The notes: generated by a model from the sequence alone, not told the origin. Shown: positions 1 to 11,426, counted from the stretch's first letter. The stretch: 64,000 nucleotides of DNA from Diplonema papillatum (GCA_030068145.1 JAPJBO010000085.1:148501-212500); one strand, 5' to 3'. A program made the numbers and translations.

Positions 1-1110
1 GAGATCGGCGCGTCGTCGTCGTGCGCGCAGCGCGGCTGCGGGAGAGGTCGTGGGGGTGCATGGCGCGGGTCGCTTCCTGCCTGCTGGCGGGGGGGCGCGC
101 TTCGGGGGCGATTCGTCGTCCGCCTTCTCCGGCCACGGCTGGTAGGTGTCCCCGGTGGGGACGGCGCGCGCCGCTTCCGGCCTGTGAGGCCGTCGCTCTC
201 GCCGCGCGCCGCCGCGTGCGCGGCCGCGACCAGTGCCGCGGCCGCCGCCTCCGTCTCCGCCACTGTTGTCTCCGCCGCCCCGGCCGCCGCGGCCGCGGCC
301 ACGGCCGCGGCCGCCATGACCACCGCCACCCCCGTCGCCACTGCTGCTGTCGCGGCCAGCACCACCCCTGTGATGCCCCCGTCCGCAGCACGCGTCGGCG
401 TTCGGGCAGGTCCCGCATCGCGTCAGCCGATGCGCCCGGCAGCATTGAATGCGCAGGCCGTCGTCCGGGCGGTGGTGCACCTGGCAGCACTGGTCAACTA
501 CAAGGCTGTAGTTTCTTCGCATGCCAGTGCACACCGCGCACTTCTGCTTTGCGCAGGCATCGCAGACCGACTGCGTGCGGAGCAGAGGGTCCGCCTGCGC
601 AGCCGGTACAAGCACGGGAAGGCGCGGGCGTTGCGGCAGAGGGGTGGGCACGTCCCAGCGCAGCGAACGCTGTGCCCGCCGCGCCGCGTCGTACTGCGGG
701 AACACGTCCCCGCCCCAGTTCTTCCCGTCCCCGGCAGCTGCCCGCGGAAAGCTCGCCTCCAGCACCCCGTGCGTCTCCTCGCCCCCGGCGAAGCGTGGGC
801 GAGGTGTCAATCCCCCCCACAGCATCGGCGCCCCCAGGGTCCTCATCGAGCCCACCCGGACCTTCCGCTCGGCAGGCAACGGCGACGGCAGCTGCAGGTC
901 TCGCCACAGGTGGCACAATGTCGACAGCATCGTCCAGAGGGTCTTCCCCCTCTGGCGGCGAGCCTTCGTATTCCCGGGGGGGCAGGGACGTCGACCCCGG
1001 TGTGGACCTCGAAGTCCACTGCCAGCTCGACGCACGACACCTCGCCCGCGTCGGTCCACCTCAGTGCCGACAGCCAGCCCTTAAGCGCCGAGGGGGGGGG
1101 GGGGGTCGTT
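1..1110 (-). mobile_element. LINE ORF C-terminal fragment (Cys/His-rich family)
   Basis: Read on the minus strand, several frames match in order the C-terminal part of the full LINE at 39710-45106. A stretch like LKGWLSALRWTDAG (near 1085-1040) corresponds to [20 protein letters not shown] segment, a DVFPQYDAARRAQRSLRWD segment and a Cys/His cluster (CDACAKQKCAVC, then CCRAHRLTRCGTC) follow. The match moves between frames, so this copy is decayed. It runs off the left edge of the window, so the 3' end is not visible. The GC-rich Ala/Gly/Arg repeats near 200-340 are the low-complexity basic tail. It is a different subfamily from the full copy. Confidence 0.7.
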
Positions 1111-1960
1111 GTATAATGGTTTAGCTTGAAGGGAATTGGAAAGGTTGAAAAAGGGGGGGGGGGGGGGGCATGCTCAAAATAAGAAAAGGAGTTCACCCCT
1201 TCTAGCCGCCTCCGGGAGGGAGCATTTCGTGACCGGTCCGAAAACCAAAAATGTGCATACCCGCGAATGTGGAACCCGCCAGTGGTTTTGTACTGCGGCA
1301 GGTCTTTGTCGAACGATACCGTTGTTTCGACAACTGGTTCAAGCTTGGCGTCAGTTATGAAGAGTTTCTGCAGTGTGTGGGGGTTGTAGGAGCGGTAGCC
1401 ACCGCGGCAGAGCCTCGTGTGTTTGAAAAGAACCACTAATAGTGACACGACGCCCTATTTCTTTTTTTTTTTTTTTTCCCCCGACGACAACCAGGGCATT
1501 AGCTTCGTCTCCGGCACATTTTCCAAATTTGGACCGCTGACGGCTTTTTTGCGTCCTCACTCAGGGATGGGCTCAACACAGCGCGACGCGACGTATCTTC
1601 ACGAAAATGCTGGGCCCTGAGTGCCTCGGATTGCACATTGGCCACCTTTGCCTGGGGCCTGGGTGATGGTGCAGCGCCATTTTTTTCTTCTTTTTCCCCG
1701 CCAGCTCTTCCAAATTTGGACTGACAGTCCAAATGTGGATATAGAAGCTAATCCCCTGACGACAACTAGTGTCAGACTAGCCTACCCGAAGGCAGTTGAT
1801 TTCTTTAGGCAAGGTTTCTCTACCGGCGGAAGTTGTTTGGGTGAGCGTTCTTTTGTGTTTCCGACGATCCCGAATGGACGTACAGATTGGTGTCTTTCGA
1901 CCTTTTGTATGCTTGTGGAGTTCAGCTTAGTACGTGCTTGTGGTGATCGGTGGGGTTCCC
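1111..1960. other. Intergenic, no gene recognised
   Basis: Holds poly-G and poly-T runs (about 1088-1105, 1154-1168, 1460-1477) and two copies of a short motif containing CCAAATTTGGAC (near 1520 and 1705). A block at about 1848-1906 is repeated at about 61432-61491 (CCCGAAKGACG then TTGGTGTCTT). No convincing coding region seen. Confidence 0.5.
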
Positions 1961-1977
1961 AAAATAAATGTTTTGTG

Positions 1978-2795
1978 TTATCGTATCTTCGAGCTAGACT
2001 TGATCTCGTGCATTAGCCAAGTGGCCCATTCTGTTGCTTTTCCGCTGGGCTCCTGATAGCGGACTCGCGCGCAAACGGACAGCATGACTGCTGTGTTGCG
2101 GGCCGCAAATTCATCCAATATTTGCCTGTAGGTTACCTCACTCTGTCCAAAGATGCGCGTGAGGTTGGCTTCGGGTCCGTAGCATAGTATATGTCGTTCG
2201 TCGCAAGCCGTCAGGACATGATCTGCACTTCCTCGGTGGTAGCAGCCTTCTACGGCGCACTCGTTGCGGGTTTTGAACGGCATGATGGCTCTACGGGTGA
2301 GTGCTTGGAGGAGGTCCGTAGCTCCATGCAGGTTCCGCAGCGTCCGCAGGGCTTGTGCGCTGAGGCAGCGAGGTGGTACATCGGAAGATAGTCGCTTACG
2401 GACCGCGGTGTCGCGACTGTCGGTACGGTTTCTCCTCACGAAGAGTCCGTTTTCTTCGAGTTGCACCAGGTCACCATTGTCGTCTTCGGTATCGTCTTCT
2501 TGCCACCGTTGGCACAGCCTGGCAACTTTGGCCTTGCGGTAGCACCATTCGACGTTGAATGTGCCGCTGTTTTCGTAAGCGGCGTTTGCTGCGGCGTCTG
2601 CTGCGTTGATGTCGTCATTGTCGCTGTGTCCCCTGGCCCACTGCACATCTGGGAGGGTGCACAGCACCATGGCGACCGGGTTTCCTTTGCGGGGGCTCCT
2701 TAACCGGGCGATGGCGCTCATGCTGTCGCTTCGCGGCTTGGCCATCGCGTGGGACTTGACTTCCTTCACAGCAGTCGCTAGAACCATCTTTTTTT
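1978..2795 (-). mobile_element. 5'-truncated LINE with RNase H end
   Basis: A minus-strand frame reads into the end of an RNase H domain (VQWARGHSDNDDINAADAAA, the usual W-x-x-G-H-S...AD pattern) and then a LINE-type Cys/His cluster (NECAVEGCYHRGSADHVLTAC). It ends at a stop near 1978 after [11 protein letters not shown]. Everything upstream of RNase H is absent; a run of T at 2790-2807 marks the break. This is a different lineage from the OTU-2A LINE, which shows no RNase H. A remnant of the same 3' end, [11 protein letters not shown] then stop, lies at 34701-34736 on the plus strand. The frame is open here but too incomplete to be active. Confidence 0.7.
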
Positions 2796-2835
2796 TTTTT
2801 TTTTTTTGGAGTGGAAATCTTGAATATCTGTGCAT

Positions 2836-4780
2836 TTCTTGCTGAGTTTCCGACGATGGGCGTCAGTCCGACGTCCTGCGATTTCCTGTTGGTTGCCGTG
2901 ATACGAACTTGACACTAGCTCACAGCAACAGTTGCAACCGACAAAGGTTGCACCACGGCGAAAGCGCGGAAAGAGTGACCCTTCAGGAGTAATGTAGCGA
3001 AAAAGCTGGCATCGTGTGGTACTCATTTGCATGCAAATGACTCCCAAGAAGACTACGTCCTGCGATGTCCTGTTGGTTGTCTCCGTTGTTGTGCACCGTC
3101 CTCATTTATTGATGCTACATGTTGTGATGATGGGAAGAGAGAGCGGTTTGCGTCGAACGCAGTGTGCCGGATCGTGTTTACGCTGAGCTGGTGATTCAGG
3201 ACACCAGTGGAAACACGGTTTGCGACGACATTTTATTGTTTGGTGAAGAAAACGAAGGACGGCGCTTGCAACAGAAACCAGCATGGCATACCAATGACTG
3301 CGACCCAAGATCCACACCCAAAAAGAGAGGCCCCGACATGTTGCTTGATCCCCCCTCTGCGCACTGATGACGTGTTTTCCTGCCGTGTTTGACTTCAGCT
3401 ACCCATAGAGACATAGGTCGGTTCTAAGCTCGCGCATTGGTCATTTCATGTGAGGCGACTGTGGACCTGCTGTGGCGGCACGGGAAGGTGGACGTGCAGG
3501 AGAACGGCGAACAGGCGTGCAACCACGAAGACCAACCCGAACACGAAGCCTTCCATTGTACGGCACCTCTGTCCCCGAAAATGGCCACAAAGACGGCAAC
3601 GCAGCAACTTCGGCGGAAAAGGGAAGGGTGAACCAACAAAATCGAACGCGGGTGTCGGGCTAGCCAGTTGTGACGTGACAGAAGCATAAAGGCTGGCGGT
3701 CAATACGACGAGCGAAGGACCGGGTGCATTGGACGAGATTCGACGAGCCGAAGCAGAAGTACTGGGGGGCTACCTCCACTTTCGAAAGGGGGGCGCCGCC
3801 TCACGGTGCGGGGGGAAACACTCAGAGGCGCCGCTTCATGCTCATTTTGACGCAGGCTCGATGAGAGAGAAACAACCACAACTCCGCAAGTGTACCTTGT
3901 GCATCATCGCTTACACCCCCCGGCACGAAACCCAGATTTACCTGTGGTTCGTGAGGGTTTGCAGCACATTTCCTCCTCCTTCTGGGATTTTGCAGTATTT
4001 CCTACATAACAGGGCGGCCTATTCGAATAATAATTCTGGCTGCTGCATCCCTGCTTTCGCGGGTGTGGGCCCCACGTCAAGGATAGGCGGCGGAAGCGCC
4101 CGTGTTCCCCCCCCGAAAACGATACTTTAACAGGATAGCTCTTTCTAGCGCGCCGAATGCAGAAACTGCACGCAGGTTCGCGTCTCCCTTGGTGCGTTTC
4201 TGATGATAAGCCAGCTAGGGTACGGTGCAAGATACCGGACGCGACGGAGGCTAGAGGGGGAGAAACGATTACAACTAGAGATATGTGGGTACGTTCTTCT
4301 CCTCTCCCGGCCCACTAAGCTCCGATGCCACCTGCCATTTTTTCACACGGGTTCTACATACACTATCCTCCTTCGTAATTAGCAGCTGCGCTCCTTGAGT
4401 GTCGATGAGCACCGCAGAACAGGCAGTACACAAAGAATCCACCCGGCTTCAGACTCTACCTCTGCGGCGCCCATAAACAAGACCGGCAGGTGGACGACAT
4501 CCTTCTGCGAACGCACGCAAGTGCTCACTGGTCACCTGAGGCAGAACGCATTGGGGGTTGATACTAGATACTACGTTGCAGCACTTGGCAGCTTCGTCTT
4601 CGCCTCAGGCGGGAGAGACATTCCCAGGAAATGCAAATGGAAAGTCTGTATCTCCTCGAGATTGTTCTACAACAAAGTGAGCAACGGGCGATTTGCTTTT
4701 CAGAAGGCACTGTTGTGCAGGCCCTGCGAATGCTAGCAACAAGACTTCTTCGCCGGTGTTGGCTGCATGCCTGGCTGCAT
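2836..4780. other. Intergenic, no confident gene
   Basis: No family recognised. A 67-codon plus-strand frame at 3164-3367 (contains VYAELVIQDTSGNTVCDD) has protein-like composition but no homology I can name. A dispersed repeat occupies 2885-3062 (separate entry). Confidence 0.4.
2885..3062 (+). repeat. Dispersed repeat ending in an octamer palindrome
   Basis: About 120 bp (CAACAGTTGCAACCGACAA ... to CATTTGCATGCAAATG followed by ACTCCC) recur with about 85-90% identity at 55910-56035 inside CPS copy B intron 1. CATTTGCATGCAAATG is a perfect palindrome of the octamer ATTTGCAT. Copy A intron 1 lacks it, which largely explains why B's intron is longer (544 versus 262 bp). Confidence 0.65.
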
Positions 4781-4784
4781 GACC

Positions 4785-4966
4785 AGGAGTCTCCTCCGAG
4801 AGTCGCTAGGTAGACGTACCGCAAAGGAAACTGCATCGCGCAGGTAACGAATGCCGCGTTCAAGTGAGGGACAGCTTGTCGACGCTCCGATTCCCGTGAG
4901 TATACAGTGGGCACGTCTTCTGCGAAGCAGGACGGCACAGGAAGGGACAACTCCGTGCAACCCAGG
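4785..4966 (-). pseudogene. Decayed partial duplicate of VMA21-like gene
   Basis: On the minus strand a frame reads LPVPSCFAEDVPTVYS...RYVYLATL. This matches the membrane region of the neighbouring gene (LPVTSFYIAEDVLTSYG...GYVYVAIL) at the same spacing, and the DNA aligns along about 180 bp with 5031-5185. Only the second half of the domain is present. It lies about 45 bp downstream of the intact gene's stop and in the same orientation, so it looks like a tandem partial duplication. There is no N-terminal part and the second hydrophobic segment is degraded, so it is probably not functional. Confidence 0.65.
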
Positions 4967-5007
4967 TGGAACGGCAGTCGAAAAGAATGACCCTCTGAGC
5001 ATGCGGA

Positions 5008-5556
5008 TCACTCTTTCTTCTGTTTCATAGCCCTCTCCTCGAGAATCGCGACGTAGACGTACCCGAAAGAGACGACCTGAACCATGACCCCTGCAGCGAT
5101 TGCGGCGTAGGTGCCGACGGAGCGCTTGTCGACGCCGTACGACGTGAGGACGTCTTCTGCGATGTAGAACGACGTCACGGGCAGAAGCAGCATGGCCGTT
5201 GTGGCCCAAAAGAACTTCTTCGCAACCTCGCGATGCTCCGGCAGGAAGAGCTGCCGCTGGAACCGGGAGAACCCGGCCAGCCTCTCTTTGAAGGGCACGG
5301 GCTTCGACTGCTCCTGCATGACCCTCTGCACGATGTCGAAGTCCGTTTCCCAAGCGACGGCTGCCTTCTCGGCTGCTGCTTCCTTCTCTTCGGGTGTTGG
5401 CTCCTTCTCAGTGATGTCCGACGGCTCAGCTTCGCCCGGACCTGCGTCCGCACCTTCCGCATCGCGTGCGCTCTCCGCCTTCTCTTCAGCTTTCGTCGCT
5501 GGGCCTGAAGCCTCTTCGGCCTCTTCCTTCGCGGTCTTCGGCTCGGGCTCTGACAT
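5008..5556 (-). CDS. VMA21: VMA21-like V-ATPase assembly protein
   Basis: Single-exon frame of 182 residues. Vma21 is an ER chaperone that helps assemble the V0 sector of the vacuolar H+-ATPase. Residues 1-70 are a Glu/Ala-rich, acidic, probably disordered extension. Residues 115-133 (FFWATTAMLLLPVTSFYIA) and 148-172 are two hydrophobic segments separated by a short polar loop, the Vma21 layout, with the family-typical LP...Y pattern in the first. The C-terminus KQKKE fits the K-x-K-x-x ER-retrieval signal. Family members are usually 75-110 residues, so the long acidic N-terminus is unusual. The start is the first Met, with no in-frame alternative giving a better protein. Family assignment rests on motif and topology only. 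Confidence 0.78.
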   Translation of the reverse strand: MSEPEPKTAKEEAEEASGPATKAEEKAESARDAEGADAGPGEAEPSDITEKEPTPEEKEAAAEKAAVAWETDFDIVQRVMQEQSKPVPFKERLAGFSRFQRQLFLPEHREVAKKFFWATTAMLLLPVTSFYIAEDVLTSYGVDKRSVGTYAAIAAGVMVQVVSFGYVYVAILEERAMKQKKE

Positions 5557-5572
5557 GGTCTCCCTTATATTT

Positions 5573-5586
5573 TACCAGATCTGGTA
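5573..5586. repeat. Palindrome upstream of VMA21-like gene
   Basis: TACCAGATCTGGTA is a perfect 14-bp palindrome 17 bp upstream of the start codon. It could be a dimeric protein site in the 5' leader or promoter; no function can be read from sequence. Confidence 0.3.
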
Positions 5587-5834
5587 GAAGGGGAGGGGGG
5601 TTTGCAAAAGAACGGGCTTGGAATCGTTCTGTGCCCAACACCGCACTGGTCCTGTTTGCACCGTGTTTAGGTCCTTTAAGCCGCGGACGCACCGGGATGG
5701 GCTTGCGTTTTAGTTTCAAAAGATCGGTACCTATTCCACTTCGGCGTAGATAGCGAGTTTCGACGGTAGTTCCGACTGGACACGCGATACATCGAGCAGG
5801 GATGTGTGCTGTTGTACATATTGTGTAGAGGTCA

Positions 5835-6000
5835 GATTAAGCGCTGTTAAATTGCCTCCTTGGAGAGAGTCACTCGGAACCGTTGTTCCTTCTCCTTCCG
5901 CCAATTTAGCAGCGCCGTTTAATTCATGTCACATCAACCAAATGATCATTCACGGGTAGCTCTCCTTAACTGGCTTGCTGGTACCTTGGGAACGAGCTGA
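5835..6000. repeat. Dispersed repeat with imperfect palindrome
   Basis: GCGCTGTTAAATTG near 5848 and CAATTTAGCAGCGC near 5908 form an inverted repeat. The interior (CTCGGAACCGTTGTTCC) and downstream GGTAGCTCTCCTTAACTGGC resemble 54003-54160 in CPS copy B intron 3, so this is a short repeat family with at least two copies here. Confidence 0.5.
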
Positions 6001-6046
6001 CCAGCGAAGTTGGCTGCTCGGCGGCTGCTTCAGTTGGGTAGATCGG

Positions 6047-6098
6047 TCCTCCTGGCTACCGCAACAGTCAGCCAAGACTGTTGCGGTAGCCAGGAGGA
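6047..6098. repeat. Perfect 23-bp hairpin
   Basis: Two perfectly complementary 23-base arms (6047-6069 and 6076-6098) surround a 6-base loop AGCCAA. The arms begin TCCTCCTGGCTACCGC. No flanking gene is recognised. It could be a small-RNA precursor, the core of a tiny foldback element or a cruciform site. Confidence 0.85.
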
Positions 6099-6099
6099 G

Positions 6100-9000
6100 A
6101 AACAAATTCTGACTGATCCTGGAGATTCGCGCTCCTGCCGGGGCTATTGCTCGGGATTAGCTGAATTAAACATGTTTTGTCGTAGACACGGAGTGTGCAT
6201 AGTGCGTTGCTCAGGGTAGTCGAAGGCCTGACAATCACACTAATGCAACAAATTTACATGTTTTGTCCGCCGAGTACAAGCTAGATGCGTATCCAGACCC
6301 GTATGGCTCAGCGGCTTCTGTGCGAGGCGTATGAACCTGCTCAGAGAAATTATGAACCGCTGTGGTGTGCGGATGCCACTACGGAGCTGAGCGCGCGGGC
6401 AGCACGAGTTCCTATTGTGAACTCCCTTGCTTTAAATTCTGCAAGCAAGGGTCCTGTAGTGATGCGTCGCAACGGTTCGTTCCCGTCTCCCTTTCCAACA
6501 AACAGGACTGGTGGGTCGTGGGTTGTGATGCTTCGTTTATCAACAGCTGACAGCACTCTATCCCAGGTTAACTCGGGCAGCTGGCACTTGGACAGCACGA
6601 AGGGAGAGAAACCACGGAACAACGGAACAAGGGAGGAACAGGAGGAGGGCGCGTTGTGGTTCGAGATTGAAAACCGGAGGGCTTTTTTTTCTATTCCATT
6701 TTTTTCTTTCTCTTTTTCGAAAAAAGGAAAAGGAGAAAAAAAAGAAATTTTCAATGATGGGGGTGGGGTGGGGTGAGAAGGGGATTAGTTGAGCGTGACT
6801 ACTGGTGAAGGACATTTCGAAATCAATTGGCGACGTCGCAGAGCAAAAGTTCGCCTGAAAGCTCGGAGAAGCGGGGGATTGCAGGAATGTGCCTGGTACG
6901 ATATATGCTCAACACTGGAGATGAGCACGCCTGGACACACTGGTCAACCACGACTCTGTTAACCCGGCCATCGACCTGACTGCGAAGCCGAAGCATGCCT
7001 TGGCCTGTCGTAGCGGCACAAACCCTACACTGGTTGACCGCGAATCTGTTCACCTGGCCATCGACCTGACTGCTCAGCCAAAGTCATGCTTTGGCCTGTG
7101 TAAGCACCTTTCCGCTTTGGCACAAATCCAACAGGGTCTCGTCAAATATTCCTCCCCTCAACAAAAATACGCACCCAGAAAACGCCGGCGGTGAAGACTG
7201 GAGGATGAAGGAGAAAGAAAATGAGTGAAAAAAAAAAAAAAAAAAAGACACCGGCGACGACCGCACTGGCAGAGACGAAGCAAGATGGGTCTTTGCAGTC
7301 CGCATGAAACCCAGATTTCCCCGCGGTTTTCGTGGGGACACGTCGTCTCTCGTCGTATAGCTTTGCAGTTGGCGGTCCCTCGCGTATTTTCTTATAAAGG
7401 TGCTTACTTTAAAGAACAGAAAAAGGTGCGGGGGAAGATGATGAAACAATCGAGCAAAAGAATGGGGAGCGTGCGAGAACCAAAAAGAAAAGGTGCAATA
7501 GCAGCTTTCTTGTTTCTTGTTAGTACTATTGCCGCAGTCCGCAAGGTTTTTCACGTGACACCGTGGTCTGCACGCGAACGAGATCGAGTTGCTCTCTGCT
7601 GGATGCGCGGCCACACTTGCATAATCAGATTGACTCATCCTCGCATTTCCTACAAAATATAAGCAAAGCACAAAACGGGAGACTGAGAGAGCGACGAAGA
7701 GGGAAGAGGTTCTGAGGGAGCAGATTCTAGCGGAAAGGGGGGGAGAAAAAGAAGTGCAGGGGGGGGGGTGGAAAAAGTTACCATGTGATCGATGCACGCA
7801 GCGCGCAAAACCGGGCAAGTAGTCATGGAAGGGGGGGACCTTTTGTCACAGATGAGCATGAGGAGCACCGTAACCTCCGTAAGAAAGAAAAAAAAGGGAA
7901 AGAAAATGACGCGCCGACGCCGGGTGGCAGGAGAGGGTGGAAAAAAGGGGAATCGCCCAGAGGACGTGTGTCGCTGTGTGAGGGCTAGTCCATTCGTCGC
8001 ACAACGAAATGCGTTTGGATTCTGCTGTGCACAAATACGTGTGATAGGGTCGGGCCGACCTTGTCGCTGGTGGCAACATCGAATTGCCTGCCGATGTGCG
8101 TATTGGCGGACCGGAGCAGTGATTCGGATGTCCTCTTGCCCGCAAAAAAGACGGAAAGCGGGCCTGCAGGAAAAAAGGGAAAGCTTCAGAAAAGTGCTCT
8201 GCAGGGAGCCTGGTCGGCAAAAGGGGAGAGGTGTGAGCGGGAGGGGGCGGGGCACTCATTTGTTCTTTTTTGTGGACACTGCTTTCTGAAACTTTTCTTC
8301 GGATGATGGCTGGAGGACCGGAGGCAGCTCACCGGCTTCCAACAGACGGAGTAGGGGGAAGTATGAACGTGCTTGGGATGGTATGCGCTCGCGCCTAATT
8401 CACGGCCATGGACCGGCAGTGTGGAACCTGAGTACATCGATGTCAGGCATGCCGCGATGCGGAACAACCTGCATCAAGGCAACGCACCTGCCGCTTTGGC
8501 CGCAATAGAGTGGGGCCTTTGAAGCCGTTTCGGATATCTGAGGCAGGCCGCAGGTCGTTAGAAGAACTAAAGAAGAAGTCTTCGAGACCTTCAAAAGGAT
8601 AACTCGGAAGGAGGGGACGACTCTGTTGTTGCTGTTGTTGTTGTGTGCTACTGGGGGGGGGGAACGGAGGGGGGTGCCTGAGCAGCAAGTTTTGGTACGC
8701 CAACATCCTTTGGCTACATCAGCATTTGGGCCACTCAACCATGGACCAGGTTGGACCGTCCGGTGCGTTAAAGCCCCGTGGTCTGCTCCGAATGGTTGGA
8801 AGCTCAGGGGGGTCCAGCAACTCTTAACGGCAACCGTCTGGCTTCTGGTGAACTTTGCTTCTTAGACGTACGCATGTACAACGATGAAGCGCGCCAGCGC
8901 GAGGGAAGTATAGAGTGCACGACGGCTGGTGAGGTCCAGCCTCAGAAGCTGCAGCGGGTGTGTGACACCCGCTTCTTTAACTCCAGCTTTAATTCCAGTT

Positions 9001-10170
9001 TCTAAGGCTGGGCTCCACCGTGTGTGGGAGATAATTTCTTTCTGCAAAGAATGGAACAACTAGAAGAACACCTTCTTTGCTTTTTAGTCGTTCTACAAAA
9101 GAATGTCGGGCTGATGAGTGGGGTTGACGAGTCAGGTAGAAGGCTATGAAATGATGCGAAGAAAACTTTTCGTGATGGTGGAAACTCTAGCTTTCAAAAA
9201 CAAAACTCGGTTGCAATATTGTCCCCCTTCCCTCCCCCCCCCTTTTCGTTGGTTTCGACGTAGACGCGCCAGGCCACTTGTCTTTTTTAGCATCCCCCAG
9301 GCCTGCGGAAACTCCAGATGGCCTTCGGCGAAGGGAATTCTTTTTTTAGAGTGAAAGTTCTTGTTCAACTGCAAGCCACGGGCGGCACAACCTAGTTTCG
9401 CAAACTGTGAGGCGCCGCGGGCTTCTCGTTAGAAACTGTTCTCGATTTTTTGTTTGACAGACAATGGAGGAGGAGGGGGAGCAGGATGGCCGACAATAAG
9501 GCACGAGCTTTTGACGCGACCAGTGTCGTTTGACCGGTGAAAAAGCATGACTGGTACCCGGGCGAAAACTGATGCGAAAAGGAAACGAACACCGAACCAC
9601 ACAACAGTTTGTGGGCGTGATGTACAAATGGACGCACGATCTGTGCCACTAGTCATATCACCGGTCGAACAAAAACTACACGTATCCAGAACAAAAGGTG
9701 TGCCAACGGCTGGTGTGCTGTGCAGCGTGCTGCTCTATCGTAGCGTTTTGCAGAGCTGAGATACTTCAATGCTGCTCGGCATTGTCGGTTCAGAAGAACT
9801 GAGCCCCGCAACGTAACAGCCGTACCGGGGGAAATGGAAACCCCCGAGTTTAACGCTCGGGCAGCAACACTGCCTCTCATCGAGGGGGGGAAAAACTTAG
9901 TTTCGTGTTCAGGCGCTACTTGCCTCTCATGTGTTTGATGCTAGCATCAAGTCTTCTTCGCGGAATGCATGGGGGGGTGTGGAGGAAGCCTTGGTTCGCG
10001 TTCGCTGGTAAAAATACCTGCGGCCGAGAAACCAGAGTTCGGTGTGAGCATCACCGGTTTCGTTTGAGCCCCTTTGGGCTCAGGAGAGGGGGGACGTAGT
10101 TCTGTGAGGCAGAAAAGCTGCCTTCAAATCTACGGTACTTTGAAGTCTAAAATGTGATGATCTGTATGAT
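6100..10170. other. Long intergenic stretch, no gene recognised
   Basis: Open frames here are short, overlap on both strands and are rich in homopolymer-derived residues. Contents visible: polypurine/polypyrimidine runs (6690-6750, 7225-7245, 7845-7960), a TTG microsatellite near 8620-8645, and fragments of the dispersed families described separately (6880-6970, 8340-8460 and 9890-9965). Confidence 0.45.
9890..9965 (+). repeat. Dispersed two-hairpin repeat family
   Basis: Consensus: a G-run, ATCTTAGTTTCGTGTTCA, then a hairpin of the type GGCAGAATACTGCC, then CTCATGTATG, then a second hairpin of the type TTGATGCTAGCATCAA, then GTCTTCTTCG. Further copies or partial copies lie near 10380-10440, 10895-10965, 11030-11115, 31065-31130, 31945-32000, 32215-32290, 32938-32972, 33650-33720, 39200-39265 and 58755-58820. 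The second hairpin changes sequence yet mostly keeps its pairing (TTGATGGTAACATCAA near 11088; TGTTGCAACTGGCAACA near 32258). Confidence 0.7.
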
Positions 10171-10179
10171 GTTAACACC

Positions 10180-10320
10180 ACGTCTTCCAACAGAAGAAAT
10201 GTGAAAACGTAGAGGCTTTTCGTGTTCTTCTGCAGATGCTTTGAGCTATCTTGATGTCTATGCTTCCAGTCGTCTTCTTAACCATGGTTAAGTGCGCAAT
10301 TGGTGTCAGCCGAAACTGGG
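10180..10320 (+). repeat. Dispersed repeat with CTTAACCATGGTTAAG palindrome
   Basis: About 130 bp (GAAATGTGAAAACG ... TTTTCGTGTT ... CTTAACCATGGTTAAG TGCGCAA) recur at 39475-39612, next to the 3' end of the LINE in CPS copy B intron 6. The 16-bp palindrome is perfect in both copies. Confidence 0.6.
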
Positions 10321-10619
10321 AAAAGTGGAGCAGGACTCCGCAAGACTCCGCAAGCCTGCGGTATGATAAAACCGGTCGGGGGGGAAATCTTAGTTTCGTG
10401 TTGAGGCAGAACACTGCCTCTCATGCATGCGGTGGTTTTCGTCCGGATGCAGCAGCATGGAATACGCAGACACAGACACGACGGTCTGGTCGGAATTGGA
10501 GGGAGGGCGATTCCTTTCGCTGCTGCCAGAACCGCTTTCTGTTGGAAGGATCCGACCCCTCGATGTGTCGGTCGAGAACGACAGCGAGAGATTTTGGCCT
10601 TTTGATTTTCTCTTCTCTT

Positions 10620-11426
10620 TTTTTTTTTTTAGCTGATTAGATCTCCCCGGGTTGACCCATTGAGGGCGGGGTGGATCGAAAGGCCGTCATACTTCGCCGT
10701 GGATTGCTTTGTTACTGGGAAAGAAGACCCGCTCCAGCATGCAGAAGATGTTTCTTCAATGATCGGACACAGAGGTCAGCTTTTGCAACAGTATTTCGAG
10801 CTGAGGGAGTGTGAAGGTATGAGTCGCAGCTCTTGACACACTCAGAGAAAAAAAGGGCGTTCGAGATTCGTGTTTTCTCACGAGAAGGGGGGGGGGGCGA
10901 TCTTAATTATTGTTTAGGCAGAATACTGCCTTTTATGTAAGTTTATGATGCGCGAGCATCAAAGAGGGAGGGGAATGCTAGCTCGATGTGTTGGCACAAC
11001 ACAGCCTCTCGGGGGAGGCGTATAGCTTAATGTTGGGTGGAAGTCTTCGTTTGGTATTTGGGCAGCAATCTTGCCGCTCGTGTGTGTTTGATGGTAACAT
11101 CAAACCGTCTTCCGGTGGAACGGAGGGATACGTTGGGGTTTCCACATCCCGCAGTCGCGTGCTAGTAGGTTGCCTACTTTCGAAAAAGAAATGCAAAAAA
11201 AAAATGGAGGGCGGACAAAAGAACCGGAGCAACACCTCGCTAGGCAACGGATTACCACAACTGCATCACAGCCTGCACGACCTTCGCAGCCCCTGTGCCG
11301 TGCGACTTTCTGAATTATTGTTGTGTTTAGTCTCCCGTCTGCCAGATGGTGCGACCCATCTGGCAGACGCCATCCGAGTAAAAGGAGAAGGGATGAAAAA
11401 GAGGGAGAGCTTCATCGGAAGCATCA
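10620..11426. other. 3' flank of CPS copy A, part of the duplicated unit
   Basis: This block aligns in pieces with 31665-32999 beyond copy B: GGTGGATCGAAAGGCCGTCAT, then CCCGCTCCAGCATGCAGAAG, then ATCACAGCCTGCAC plus ACCTTCGCAGCCCC. So the duplicated unit extends at least 0.8 kb past the stop codon and probably includes the 3' UTR. No separate gene is evident. Confidence 0.55.
11337..11368. repeat. Perfect 13-bp hairpin in the CPS-A 3' flank
   Basis: GTCTGCCAGATGG and CCATCTGGCAGAC surround a 6-base loop. It lies 58 bp beyond the CPS-A stop. The equivalent place in copy B (near 32710) keeps only one arm, so the fold arose or was lost after duplication. Confidence 0.75.

Noticed and set aside
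21-1124. Long plus-strand frame (367 codons) at the left edge
   Set aside because: Arg/Ala/Pro-rich shadow of the GC-rich LINE fragment that reads sensibly on the minus strand.
5564-5574. TAAAATATAAG as a TATA box of the VMA21-like gene
   Set aside because: Only 8-18 bp from the start codon, too close for a TATA box with a normal leader.
7084-7818. 244-codon minus-strand frame
   Set aside because: Ser/Phe-rich from polypyrimidine runs; no domain, no splice logic, no homology recognised.
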